From Phallusia fumigata (lineage: Eukaryota > Chordata > Ascidiacea > Phlebobranchia > Ascidiidae), in contig QXVZ01008285.1 in the NCBI GenBank assembly GCA_008931825.1, positions 1 to 28,622 on the forward strand: 28,622 nt of DNA, written 5' to 3'. The notes below the pieces were generated by a model. That model was given only the letters and a program-made list of their open reading frames with translations, was not told the DNA's origin and did not search any database. Of the stretch, positions 1 to 10,228 are shown piece after piece; position 1 is the stretch's first letter, and the number at the start of each line of letters is the position of its first letter. A program made the translations under genes and the position numbers.

Positions 1-3000
1 AGGCTGGAGTTATATCTTCATCCTGTCGAACTTTTTTTCAAGATGTCCAAAAAGCACAGTAACAATAAAAACTCCGTTTTCAGTCTGGGACAAAAAATGT
101 TAGAGGTTCTTATATCATCATCAATTCTTGCAGTCCAAAATATGACCAAAAACAAGGTTGGAAATTGCTAATCTATCATTTTGTCACTTTGCATCAATTT
201 TACTCAATTTCAGATAAACGAAAGCAGCTTAAATATAATTTCAGTTGCATACAAGGCGATTGCTTGGGCATGCAGAATCACCCAAAATCACCCTGTAAAA
301 CTTCAAGGCGAATGTGTGGAAAAACTTACATGTGAGTTGAAACTTAAAGTTAAAAAAGACTTGATAACGTGGGAGTATATTTGTACATTTGTAATATATC
401 TGTTTAGCCTTTCTGTCATCATTAGAAGAGCAGTTTCAAACCCTTGCCTCAGTGCAGCATGAACCTAGTCCTGGTGCAAACAAACTAAAGGAGATGGTGG
501 ATATGTTCTGGTGGTCCTTAGTCCCCTTCGCCTTTGACCAAAGTTTAAATCTTCATTCGAAAAAAGTGAAGGGTTTAAACTTTCTGACACTTGCTGTAAA
601 TCATGTTGACACCACCAGTTTCGACAATTTACCCAATCTGTTTACAGTTTGCAAGACCTTACTTGAACAGGTAAACAATCTAGTAAATGTGAGCTATTTA
701 ACAAGTAAATCTTTTTAACTAGTGAATGTAACTTCTGACTTTTTGTTGCAGGTGTGTGATGACAGTAACAATCCTTTGACCGGAGAAACAGAAACTACTT
801 GCAGCAAATGCATTAGGTTGCTGTGGAAGACAACTATTGACTTGCAGAATTCATCTGTTTTCCGACCACTGTATAAGTTTTTGGTTGACACGATTTTTCA
901 GAAAAATGTGCTGGCTTGCAAATCTGACATGTTGATCGAATCTGTCAAATACGTTCTGGGTCAAGTGCAAGCAGCCTCATTCAACAAGCCATTGCTTCTT
1001 GGTGAAGTTATTAGTGCTTTAACAAACGTTTGCCAACAAATTGGTCTTTCTATCACAAAACATAACGATTGTGATGTTCTGAAATCTGTATCCAGCATCA
1101 AAAAAAATACTACTGATCCAATGACCATGTGTTTACACCATCATATGGATTTCTTAATTCATTGTGCAACATTTTCATACATCCCATCTAAAAGTATGCT
1201 GTTAGCTGATCAAGCGTTGCATTTTACAAAACAACTGGCAGTGGATGTTGGACCAACTAGCACAGTTGACAAATGTAAGGCATTTTGTAACAGGTTTATA
1301 GTTTGGTTATCCCTAATAAAACATATCATTATGTCCAGTGGCTGAAGTCAATCTTCGGTCCTCGTCGCTGCTTCTTCAACTTGCAAACAACGACAACAAG
1401 TTTGGCTCTACATGCTTACAACGTTTGATAGATATGGAAAAACACTCGGATAAGGTACTCGTCGTTTCTGTGATTTTCGCATGTTAAAACCGGATTAAAC
1501 CTTGTTTTTGACCACAGAAAAGCAAAACACGTTGTCATTTAAATTCTGTGACGCACTACACGAAGCAGAAGTTGTGGCAGAACTTTCTTTTGTTTCTTCC
1601 GCATGCTGATGCCGACTGCGGTAACCAACTTGTGGAGGACGTGATTGGAGCTTTGAACGAAAACGTGCAAGCATCGATTCGCCATTTTGTGGAATGGTGC
1701 TTGACCTTGCTGCTTGTTAGGTGGTTTTTGGTTACATGTCCGCTCAGAAGCAATATATTTACACTAAACTTATGTTGGTTAGATACCCGTCTTGTGATGG
1801 AATATTGTTCCATTATTTGATGGACAATTCTGTGGAGAATGTCTCATTCCCTGCGATTTGCTCCAGCCTTACAGTCGCTTTGCTGCTGGGATTAGCGAGG
1901 CAACAGCACTCGGTAAAGTTTGAGGTTAGGTCATGAAATTGGGTTTTGGCTTTTGTTGCGAGATATTTAATATTGATTGGTCATTTACAGCCGCAATACT
2001 TCCTGAAATTAATGGATATTACGCTACCTTGGTGTATGACACAGCACTTCACCATTCGTTTATGCGCCCATGCTGTTCTGCTGCGTATCCAAAAAATCTT
2101 TGAAGATAATGGTAGGCTTGTGTTAAGTGGGTGAGGACCAAATGAAGTTCAGATTCGTTTTTTTGCTTTATAGGCAATCTTGATTTGCTGAATAGACGTT
2201 TTCCATCCCTAAACCCCTGTCTGCGTTTCGCTGACAATTCAAGTGGAAATGTGAAGAAAAACTGGGAACTGATTAGAGAAAGTCCTGTCCTCTTTTACCT
2301 TGACCCACTGCGCGATATATCGCTGGAAACAATTTTCTGTTCCTTGCCGCGTCTTTGCCACGTGACGTTTCCAGACGACTCGATGCTCGATAAATTGGTG
2401 GCATCAGTATCAACTTGGTGAGTTTTAAAAATGAACATATAAGCCTAGAGCAGAAAGCTTGTTTTTTACGTGGCGATGCTAACGTTTTGTGCATGCTGTT
2501 AAGTGCTTTTACATGTAGGATGCCTTTGAGAAATCCAGGGGGTACGTTAAGAAGTTTACCCAAACCAGCTTGGCTTTCATCCAAATCATCAAAGGTCGAC
2601 AGGTCTACTACATCGGAACATTGTGACGATAACAGTGCCGCTATAAATTTGCAGAAAAAAATCGTTGTCGCTAATACTTTAAAGGTAAAAGCACACTTAC
2701 AAAAGTTTATCAAGTGTATTTCATGTAACATGTTGTGCTTGTTGCAGAAACGTTCTGGACTTGTCCTTGTTGCTTCGCTTATCGATAAACCTTCCAATCT
2801 CGGTGGACTAACCAGGACATGTGAAGTGTTTGGTAAATGTGTTTGGTATCAGCGGAGACGTATGTGTAACATGTGTAATGCAAACTTCGGGTTCTGTGTA
2901 AAAAAGACCTGTTGCTAATTGTGTTATGGGTCTAATTTTGGCAGCTCAAAGATTAAGTTGACTATTGGTTCTATTAGGGGCAGATCGGCTTGTCGTCCAC

Positions 3001-3450
3001 AGCCTATCCTGTGTTGACGATAAATTCTACCAGTCGTTGTCGGTCACTGCGCACAAGTGGTTGCGAATGGATGAAGTAAAACGATGGAATCTGGATCAAT
3101 ATCTCGTAACAATGAAATCCATGGGCTATACATTGATTGGAACCGAACAAACTGAACAGAGTCAGTGTCTATCTAAGTACAAGTGCGTCAACGGTTTTTT
3201 TTGTCATTTTTGAACTTTCCTTTTAAAGGATTTTTATTTTAGGTTTCCAGAAAAATGCGTTGTGTTGCTTGGCAACGAGAAGGAGGGTATTCCCCCAGCA
3301 CTGCTTCGCCGCCTTGACGTGTGCTTAGAAATTCCGCAAGTGGGCGTTGTACGCTCTTTAAACGTTCACGTGAGCGGTGCGATTACGGTGTGGGAATATG
3401 CCAAGCAGTTAAGATTCACAGAAGCAGATGCAACTCATTCAAGTTNATGA
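1..3450 (+). CDS. TARBP1: TARBP1/Trm3-like tRNA 2'-O-ribose methyltransferase, 3' half of gene (13 exons)
   Basis: Best exon model: 1-156, 214-331, 408-670, 752-1274, 1339-1454, 1518-1720, 1783-1912, 1991-2111, 2174-2417, 2519-2684, 2748-2832, 2978-3182, 3243-3450. All junctions are GT/AG and all phases agree, giving 845 codons plus a TGA stop at 3448-3450. The human protein is about 1,620 residues, so the N-terminal half lies left of the window. The first part is helical, repeat-like sequence; the C-terminal ~190 residues are a SpoU (SPOUT) methyltransferase domain. In the family this enzyme makes Gm18 in the D-loop of certain tRNAs (yeast Trm3) using S-adenosylmethionine; this role is inferred by homology. 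Introns are tiny (57-145 nt). The left boundary of the first exon is uncertain: it is open from base 1, but internal acceptor-like AGs exist near 42 and 93. Confidence 0.9.
2748..3450 (+). other. TARBP1: SpoU methyltransferase domain exons of TARBP1
   Basis: Three exons (2748-2832, 2978-3182, 3243-3450) carry the three SpoU motifs in order. Motif 1 is [20 protein letters not shown], with the conserved Asn and Arg. Motif 2 is [12 protein letters not shown], part of the cofactor-binding knot. Motif 3 is [18 protein letters not shown], with the SLN signature of the trefoil knot. The chain ends shortly after WEYAKQ, as in vertebrate TARBP1. All expected motif residues are present, so the enzyme looks intact. 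The last codon before the stop contains the ambiguous base at 3446. Confidence 0.93.
3446..3446. other. Assembly join (single N) at the TARBP1 stop region
   Basis: A single N lies inside the penultimate codon (TNA) of TARBP1, directly before an in-frame TGA. If the N is A or G the protein ends one codon earlier; otherwise it ends at the TGA. Unlike the Ns at 7518, 10092 and 27489, I see no repeated sequence on its two sides, so this join may hide a gap of unknown size. Confidence 0.8.
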
Positions 3451-3689
3451 ATAGTTTTCTTGTACCTCCTGTTCCACCTTTTCCTTTTCTTTTGTTTGAA
3501 AACTTTGTTCTTCATTTTTACTGTTCTGCATTTGGATTAAGAAAGTCGTTGATCAAGGGGCGTCATTGTGTCCATATACTTTTGAACGCCCCAAATTTGG
3601 AAATTTTGCTTCCCAAAATAATGGCAAAATGTACAGTATAATGTGAACTTAGTGGTCATTCTTTCCTAACAATGACCATTATTATTCAC

Positions 3690-3695
3690 AATAAA
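3690..3695 (+). terminator. Candidate poly(A) signal for TARBP1
   Basis: AATAAA lies 240 bases after the TARBP1 stop in AT-rich sequence. It is the first canonical hexamer downstream of the stop on this strand, so it is the likely 3' end signal. Motif and position only. Confidence 0.5.
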
Positions 3696-3808
3696 GATAA
3701 AATTAATAACACTGACAGCATAATAACAAGGGTTTATTTGTGTTGGTTAACTAATTTTTTGTTGTTGAAATCATTGAAATTTGTTGCAGTCGTTTTTCTT
3801 TTTGCAAA

Positions 3809-3973
3809 ATGAAGCAAAAGTTCAACATTCTGAGAGCGCTGCTTTCTACTCAAACTCACATTGAAGCAGTGACACACATCAAAGCATTCCAAACAACAGG
3901 TCTCCCCGAGAGTTGTACAGTAATTCGGGTCCCTGTCGCTTTAAGTGCCGCCCGAACTATTGTTCTTAGGCAG
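3809..3973 (+). CDS. Unassigned candidate first exon, 55 codons
   Basis: ATG at 3809 follows a strong acceptor-like site by 19 bases, and a usable donor ends the open frame at 3973 in phase 0. The start MKQKFNILRALLSTQTHIEA has a plausible amphipathic N-terminus. There is no recognisable family, no linked downstream exon and no support beyond splice-like ends. It could equally be chance, or part of the TARBP1 3' flank. Confidence 0.15.
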
Positions 3974-4854
3974 GTGATCGCCCCGCTTTGTTGTGGGCCA
4001 GATTTTCTCCGCCAAGCGCTGCCGGTAAGAGGCACGGACCAACGTTACCCAAGTGCCTGACTTTCTATACCCCGGTATCGACAAAGCTTGTCGTAATATG
4101 GACAGCATATCGAGGTGGCCACCTGTGGCCGGAAAACGGCGTGTTGCTTTGTTGTCGTTTCCAACCGAAGTGTCCGCTGCTCGCCCAGTCTTGGGTTGTT
4201 AGTTTAGCGCGTGATTTACACCGCCCGCCCGAATATTCCCACAATTTGGTGCCGCGTGTTTGGAAAGGCTGCTGCGACGCGGTTTGTTATGACGCATACT
4301 GGGTGTGAGGCATTGCGCCCAATTTTGGTTGAATGTGTGAATTTTTGGTGATGAGTTTTTCCTTTTGGAAAAGCGACCAAACCCAATTTTGTCCATTGTC
4401 GCGTATGGTATCCCAAACTGTATGTGCGTAGGCCAAAAAAATTTTAAAAATCAAAAATAGGTCTGTCTGCTATATATGTGATTTTGAATCAAACACAATT
4501 ACCGCAATTGTTTCACTAATTTGTAATACTTGTAAATAGGGAATATTGGGGCCTGGGACCCTTACCAATACGCAAGTCTACTCTCTTGGTCAATGTGTAT
4601 TGGAGTTTGAAACCAATACGTCAACAACACAAATATTTCACAACACCAGCATAAATATTCTATTTATGTTGTGGAAAAATTTCGGTCTTTCCCACGTTTT
4701 ACATGGAGTGGATGTTTACACAGGCGATCCGTAAAACAGCTCGTAAGCTTCGTGTGAATACAACGGAAGCACGACGACGTAGCATGACACATTTGCCCCC
4801 ATCGAGAATCTATGATAAGGAATCTTCTCATGACCCCCCCAGTAAAACCTACTG

Positions 4855-5353
4855 CAGGGGTGTCCAACCTTTTTGGCCGTAGGGCCACGTGCGATTCGCA
4901 TTTGATTTCGAGGGTTACTTAGCAGGGGATTTTTGTGTTGTGGCGACGAAAAAGGGCCATGCCCCCTCCCAAATTTCTAAATTGTACATTTAGGTAGGTT
5001 ACCACTGGAAATACTTGACCTCACCAAAAACCTTGTTGACTGGCTGCGCTGTTGAATGGCAAGCAAACTGTTTCACTGCTCTCTGCACTATTCACGCGCG
5101 ATCACATACGTATTGAAACAATCCACATAAACCAGAATGTGTTGAAACAGTGGCACTTGGTGTCAAAGAAGGCCAAACGTTTTGGGATTAAAAATTTGGC
5201 ACAGGGAGCTAGAAAGACATTTTTCTACTGAAAAATTCTGCATTTTGCTGGAAGTTTATGGGGAATTAGTTACTAATTTTAAGTTCAAAATTAATTTCGA
5301 AAAATGCTTCGCGGGCCACACGAAACCTGGACTGGGAGTCTTAGACGCCCCCG
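4855..5353. mobile_element. Degenerate non-autonomous hAT-like DNA transposon
   Basis: The left end starts CAGGGGTGTCCAACC, the classic hAT-superfamily terminal inverted repeat, followed by GGCC..GGGCCACG. The right end (5341-5353, TTAGACGCCCCCG) is an imperfect inverted copy, preceded by GCGGGCCACACG, which mirrors the subterminal GGGCCACG of the left end. The flanking octamers, acctactg (4847-4854) and gcctatgg (5354-5361), match at 5 of 8, consistent with an aged 8-bp target duplication. The interior (~500 bp) has no intact transposase. The left end is convincing; the exact right end is less so. Confidence 0.55.
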
Positions 5354-7403
5354 GCCTATGGTATGTTGTACGAGGGTCTTTAATATTTCCTTTCTGAGAT
5401 AAAATTTAGTTTGTCTTTTTCAAATCTCGACATTCCCGATCGGTGATTTTGCACTGATATGATGTCATTTGCTTCGTAGCAACATATTTGCATATCGATG
5501 TGTTTTTGAAATTGAAGAGAAATATTTTAATCTCAATGTCCGACCTAAACCTATTAGAATGAATGAAAGGGAAAATGCTTTGATACGATCCCTGATGTTG
5601 TTCATCGCCACTTCACACCTAATGTATGAAATAGAAAGTAAATCCCCAGTTACTCCCCTGTAAATTACCTGAGCCGCATTGCAGGGGTGGAGATTTTAGA
5701 TTGTGAAAATTTAAGCCTGTAAAAATCGATTTAAGTTTTGTCGATTTCTTTTATCTTTAATACTACACAAATTGCCTATTCACATGCGTTCTTGGTGTAA
5801 TAATTACGCTTAGAGAAATTTCTAGCCGAAATTCCTAATATGTATAGACTATAATATAGCGTATAGACAACAACTATGGGTATCAAACTGGCAACAGCAG
5901 ATATATCGTTACTAATGCCAGGTATCAATAATTATTAGAAACCCTGAAGAGCTTCGATGAGTGAAAAATGACAAATCGTTGGCCGATCACTGCATCGCAA
6001 ACACAGTACGTATTACAAGGTTTCTCGCATACATGCCAGGTGGGTTACGTTTACAAAAAGGTGATGTTAAATTGTTGGCCAAACTTGTGTGCTTTGCTGG
6101 CAAGTAAAGCGGCCCACATGTGAGGCGACATCCACTTGAAACCCGACGACTCGTGTCCGTACAATTCAACATTGACGCTGATGACGACATCTTCCCAGAT
6201 ACATCACCGATCTTCGATGATCACAGGCGCTCAGTCTGTAGTGCGTCATCCACCAGTGGGACTTTCTTCCAACAGTTTAGTTTCGTCAGTAAGGTATTTT
6301 TTTCGGTTCCCTTCCGAAAACCAGAAAGCCTTGAATTTCAAGGTGGGCCCTCGCCGTCATTTGATATGAAAGCCTTTGAATGGTTGGTACGGCAACTTAA
6401 AGGGTTTTCAAGTGGTTTGAAACTACAATCCCCACACCACATTATTCTAATCAAACTTCGTTATTAGGCTAGGAGACAAAGTGGAAAAAGTGGGCCTGTT
6501 GTCTTAAGACGGCCGAGTAACCTGTTTTTTTGTGCCCCGTTACCTACAGGAGGTACATAATTTACGAGAGAATTCTCCTAACCCAAACCTTGATTGAAAG
6601 TTCGGTATATATTGTTTTCATTGGGGTGCGTTTTTGGCAACGTCGTCATTGTATTTGGTTCTCCAGATGTTTTAAGGTGGATTCTGCGACATGTCTCTGC
6701 GTCATTTAAATTTAATTTTCGTATTTTTGGCAACGCCTACTTGGTAAAACACTGCACGTCTTCTGCGTAGAGCAATCAGTGTGTGTACTCTTTCAATCCG
6801 AAGGTTTTTTATTTTGCTTGTGCATTCATGTTCGCATATGACGGGATAAAAAAATCTTCTTAAATGCGATACTGATCCATACCCGTGTAAAATAATACGG
6901 GAAGGTTAACTGGAACATTCCTACTTGACCTGCTAATGTTCTTCCAACCGACCTTTCATAATCTGATGTCATTGGCTTGTACCTTGATAATAAACGCAAA
7001 AGCCAAGCTCATTAAAGGATCATTCCACTTCAAAAAAGCTGACACGAAATCTGATTCACGTGCCAGCGAACGCGACGAGCTAGGATTTTGCTGATATACC
7101 CTTGCGGTGTGGATTGAAACGAATCGCGTAAATTTGCCGCAATGTAATTAATTGTAAAACGATTACGGGTTGGTGCTCTTCGCCAAATCACCAACGCCGG
7201 AGAGAGCGGGTATCGATTTGAACTTTGAGATTACATTGTATGAGTAAGCAAAATTTAATAGACCATACCGTAACTTTACAGACTTCGCATTCTTTAGCCA
7301 CGAGCAAAAAAAATTGTAACTGGGAACTAAAAGTTTCAGCATCTTATCAACAAGTTATATGAGCTAACTCGATATTTTACGTACGAAGCGGGCTGGCACG
7401 AAT
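5354..7403. other. Intergenic DNA, no gene recognised
   Basis: AT-rich sequence with a more GC-rich patch at about 5990-6300. A frame open from 6120 to 6467 contains an acidic, serine-rich run (VSVQFNIDADDDIFPD...) ending near a donor-like CGTCA/GTAAGG at about 6286, but there is no recognisable family and no partner exon. A CAGGGGTGG at about 5682 resembles the left end of the hAT element nearby but has no matching right end. I see no RNA gene or regulatory element that can be defended. Confidence 0.5.
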
Positions 7404-7632
7404 ATTGCCACGTCACTGGTCTTGTTCGAAGTTGTGCCACCAACGGGCGGTCGGCCATTGTAGCATTGTGTTTGTCGCCGCGCCTTCCCGCTGCGATGAA
7501 CTTGCCCCACACTAAATNATTGCCACGTCACTGGTCTTGTTCGAAGTTGTGCCACCAACGGGCGGTCGGCCATTGTAGCATTGTGTTTGTCGCCGCGCCT
7601 TCCCGCTGCGATGAACTTGCCCCACACTAAAT
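7404..7632. repeat. 114-bp perfect direct duplication around a single N (contig overlap)
   Basis: Bases 7404-7517 are repeated without a mismatch at 7519-7632, separated only by the N at 7518. The first copy stops exactly at the N and the second starts exactly after it, the signature of two overlapping contigs joined without merging. No coding content is recognised. A real tandem duplication would not be expected to begin and end precisely at an ambiguous base. Confidence 0.9.
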
Positions 7633-7966
7633 AGCGATTGTCCTGTCACTGTGTGCGATTTAACCATCAGGACGTTTACTGTCGCAGCGGTGCCCACATT
7701 GTTGTTCCGATTTGAAATATAACATCAGAAATTTTTGCGGCTCGTCGGCCACTTGAATTCCTGTTCTGTCAGGTACTTGAATTTTACACTGTATATGATA
7801 CGTGCCGATCGGGGATAAACCTCCATCATGTCCAGTATTTGTCTACTTGGCATGGACTTGTCGCTCAAGACCACGTTTTTTTTTCAGGATAGATGTCCAC
7901 CCGATTCGCGGGGCCTTGACGAGTAAGTTTCGATTAAAATCACTTGGCTGCATGAGTAACCTTAAG
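7633..7966. other. Intergenic DNA, nothing recognised
   Basis: About 330 bases between the contig-overlap duplication and the small transposon. Short open frames in both directions lack any family signature. Confidence 0.5.
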
Positions 7967-7974
7967 CCCTGTGT

Positions 7975-8150
7975 CAGCAATTCCCAACCCGTTTTAGAGT
8001 CCTGGAGCTTTCCGGACTCGATTAATCGTCTTTTGCAAGTTAGACCAACACGGCGGGTATTTTTATTTTATTTTATTGCAATCATCCTAAGCATGCACAG
8101 ATCGTGGACCCACATAAATATTTTTGTGTACCCCCGGTTAAGAACCACTG
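7975..8150. mobile_element. 176-bp hAT-type MITE
   Basis: The left end is CAGCAATTCCCAACC. The reverse complement of the right end is CAGTGGTTCTTAACC. Ten of the first 15 positions match and all five differences are transitions, giving the shared form CAGYRRTTCYYAACC. Both are typical hAT terminal repeats. The flanking octamers ccctgtgt (7967-7974) and gcctgggt (8151-8158) match at 6 of 8, fitting a decayed 8-bp target-site duplication. There is no coding capacity, so it is a non-autonomous miniature element. Confidence 0.65.
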
Positions 8151-8158
8151 GCCTGGGT

Positions 8159-9955
8159 GCTAAATGTTAGTTTCTGTAAGTGTGTGAGAGATCGCCATGT
8201 TTCGATCGCCGCGTGCCTGGAATTAGAAACGCAAACAGAAGATTCGAGACGACGCTCGCTGTCAACGATTTTTGCGAAGCAACCCATCTTGTCTTTTTCA
8301 AACACTATTCTGGTTGAAAATAAGTAAAAGTGTGCCACAATTCCTTAATGCCAGAAAGAGTGTCGTTTTTTTGCCAGCAGTTCAGTGACGGTGTGGCACA
8401 CGTCCAGCACGACAACCTGGGTATGCACAAATTTTGCCCTTTGTACTCTTTTCAAACCACACGTAAACGAAAAGCGACCGTTGATCACAACGTGAAAAAC
8501 ATGTCCATGTTTTCGTAAACGCAACTGAGCTGTTCAGGAACAAACTATTTTGTGAACTTCTGGAACTTTTTTGGCACCCAGAAAATGGTTTCACGAAAGA
8601 AACTCGTTAAAAATTTGCGTGTTTTGCACGGGGTCATGATACGGTTGTTGGTCATGGTCAATCTTGCAAAATGTCAATTTTGCTTACAAGGTAAACCTTA
8701 AGCTTGGAGTTGCTTTCTTAAAGCTTGTTGGAAAATTGCGTGTGGTGGGTTTTATGAAGGGGTTGGTTGTTAATGGATTACTCTGCACGCGCAAACTGTT
8801 TGCCCGCGACAAATATTTGGCAACGTCTTTTCTCACGCCATCAGCGGGCCAGGATTAATGCCTTAATAATTGTTGCACACACAGAAAGCAATTGCATATC
8901 GTACGTCAAAATCAACGCTGTTTATGAACGTTTATTGATTGACAAAATCCTTGCGGAAGTGGTTTGAGATTAGAGATTTACGCTTATGGCAAGTTGTGCC
9001 CGTAGATATAAAATTATCACCTTGGTCTCCAGTCACTGATGGCGCATAACGCGACAACAGCTCGGCTGAAAGCGATCGCTCAGTTAGCGCAGCTCTAACA
9101 TTCGGCGGCAGTCTGAGCCGGGACGCCCTGTTTCAACAGACTTATCGTGCTAAAAAAATATTTGCCGTTGCGACAAATTAAAACAACGAATGCGCTCCGA
9201 CCATAGCTCTGTTTATTGCATTGATTTCTTTGAGCCCGCGTTTAAGGCACAGTCTAGGCCACATTATGCGAGTGATACGAAAATTGATTTATTAGGGCCG
9301 TTTTCTGTATCCCACGTTGCATATAACGTGTATGTACGTTACTCTCTCATTTCAAGTCTAAATTACATACACCGCATGCTTCCGCAATAAAGCAGTCCGC
9401 AAGCTGACAGAAAATATGTTCGGGATAGTATTTCTTCCTGTAATACGCAACACACGGGGTCTTAAAGCGGTTTGCGATTCTGCTTTGGTCCGAGATAAAG
9501 CATAAATTCCGACACTTGCTAAGAAGTTGTTTATACAGTGGTCTACGCGTGTCATTTCAGCGCGTCGAGCTGTTCTCGCCCCACCAGTCACCACAGTTGC
9601 GTTTGTCCCGCTTCACCCAACGTCCGTTGCCATAAAACCCGTCAGAGGTGATTCTGTTTCGTCGCAGTATTTCCCCCACAAAGCCTCAAAAATAACAAAG
9701 TTCTGTGCGAGCGATCGGGCGTCTTTTGTGGTGCTGCCAAGTTTTATCTATGAGGTCTTTCGTGAAGCGGACGGAACACATATCGCTCGTTTACGTGTCG
9801 AATCGTTTTTAGCCCATAATTCCGGACTTTGGGGGGGAGAATGGCGAAAACCTACATACAGTAGTTTTCAGTTGTGACGTAATTATCACCGAAATATACT
9901 GCGGTGTGTAGGATGAACAAAGCTCAAATGTGTAAACACCCCATTCTTCTGCAGT
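8159..9955. other. Intergenic DNA, no gene recognised
   Basis: Mixed-composition DNA with many short overlapping frames on both strands (the longest is about 116 codons at 9527-9877). None shows domains, a splice pattern or plausible composition. No transposon ends or structured RNA could be identified. Confidence 0.5.
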
Positions 9956-10228
9956 TTCGCCCGTTTTTCTTTCTGTTCATGTAAAAAATTTACTGTCTTT
10001 TTTACCCCTTTCATAGGTATATACTTGGTAACATTTTTGACCAAATGCAAATTAAATTTCCATCAGTGTATAAGAGGACAACCCTTTTTGTNTTCGCCCG
10101 TTTTTCTTTCTTTTCATGTAAAAAATTTACTGTCTTTTTTACCCCTTTCATAGGTATATACTTGGTAACATTTTTGACCAAATACAAATTAAATTTCCAT
10201 CAATGTATAAGAGGACAACCCTTTTTGT
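9956..10228. repeat. 136-bp direct duplication around a single N (contig or haplotype overlap)
   Basis: Bases 9956-10091 recur at 10093-10228, on either side of the N at 10092, with three substitutions (two G/A, one G/T), about 2% divergence. The copies abut the N exactly. This fits two allelic contigs laid end to end in a highly heterozygous animal. Intergenic, no coding content. Confidence 0.88.

Larger units (their letters stand above)
3451..4854. other. TARBP1 3' flank and intergenic DNA, no firm gene
   Basis: After the TARBP1 stop there is AT-rich 3' UTR-like sequence. A possible exon follows at 3790-3973: a good acceptor (TTGTTGCAG, ending at 3789), an ATG at 3809 and a donor (CAG then GTGATC) after 3973 enclose 55 open codons. 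I do not recognise the peptide and find no matching next exon. The part from about 3960 to 4310 is more GC-rich, has overlapping short ORFs and a 12-bp palindrome (AGGTGGCCACCT) near 4112. Nothing else can be assigned. Confidence 0.5.

Noticed and set aside
4112..4123. 12-bp perfect palindrome AGGTGGCCACCT
   Set aside because: Isolated, short and without flanking structure; expected by chance in a window of this size.
5682..5692. CAGGGGTGG resembling a hAT terminal repeat
   Set aside because: No matching inverted end or target duplication within reasonable distance.
6120..6467. 115-codon plus-strand frame with an acidic run and a donor-like site
   Set aside because: No family resemblance, no conventional ATG start in frame at its beginning and no partner exon; overlapping frames on the other strand are equally open.
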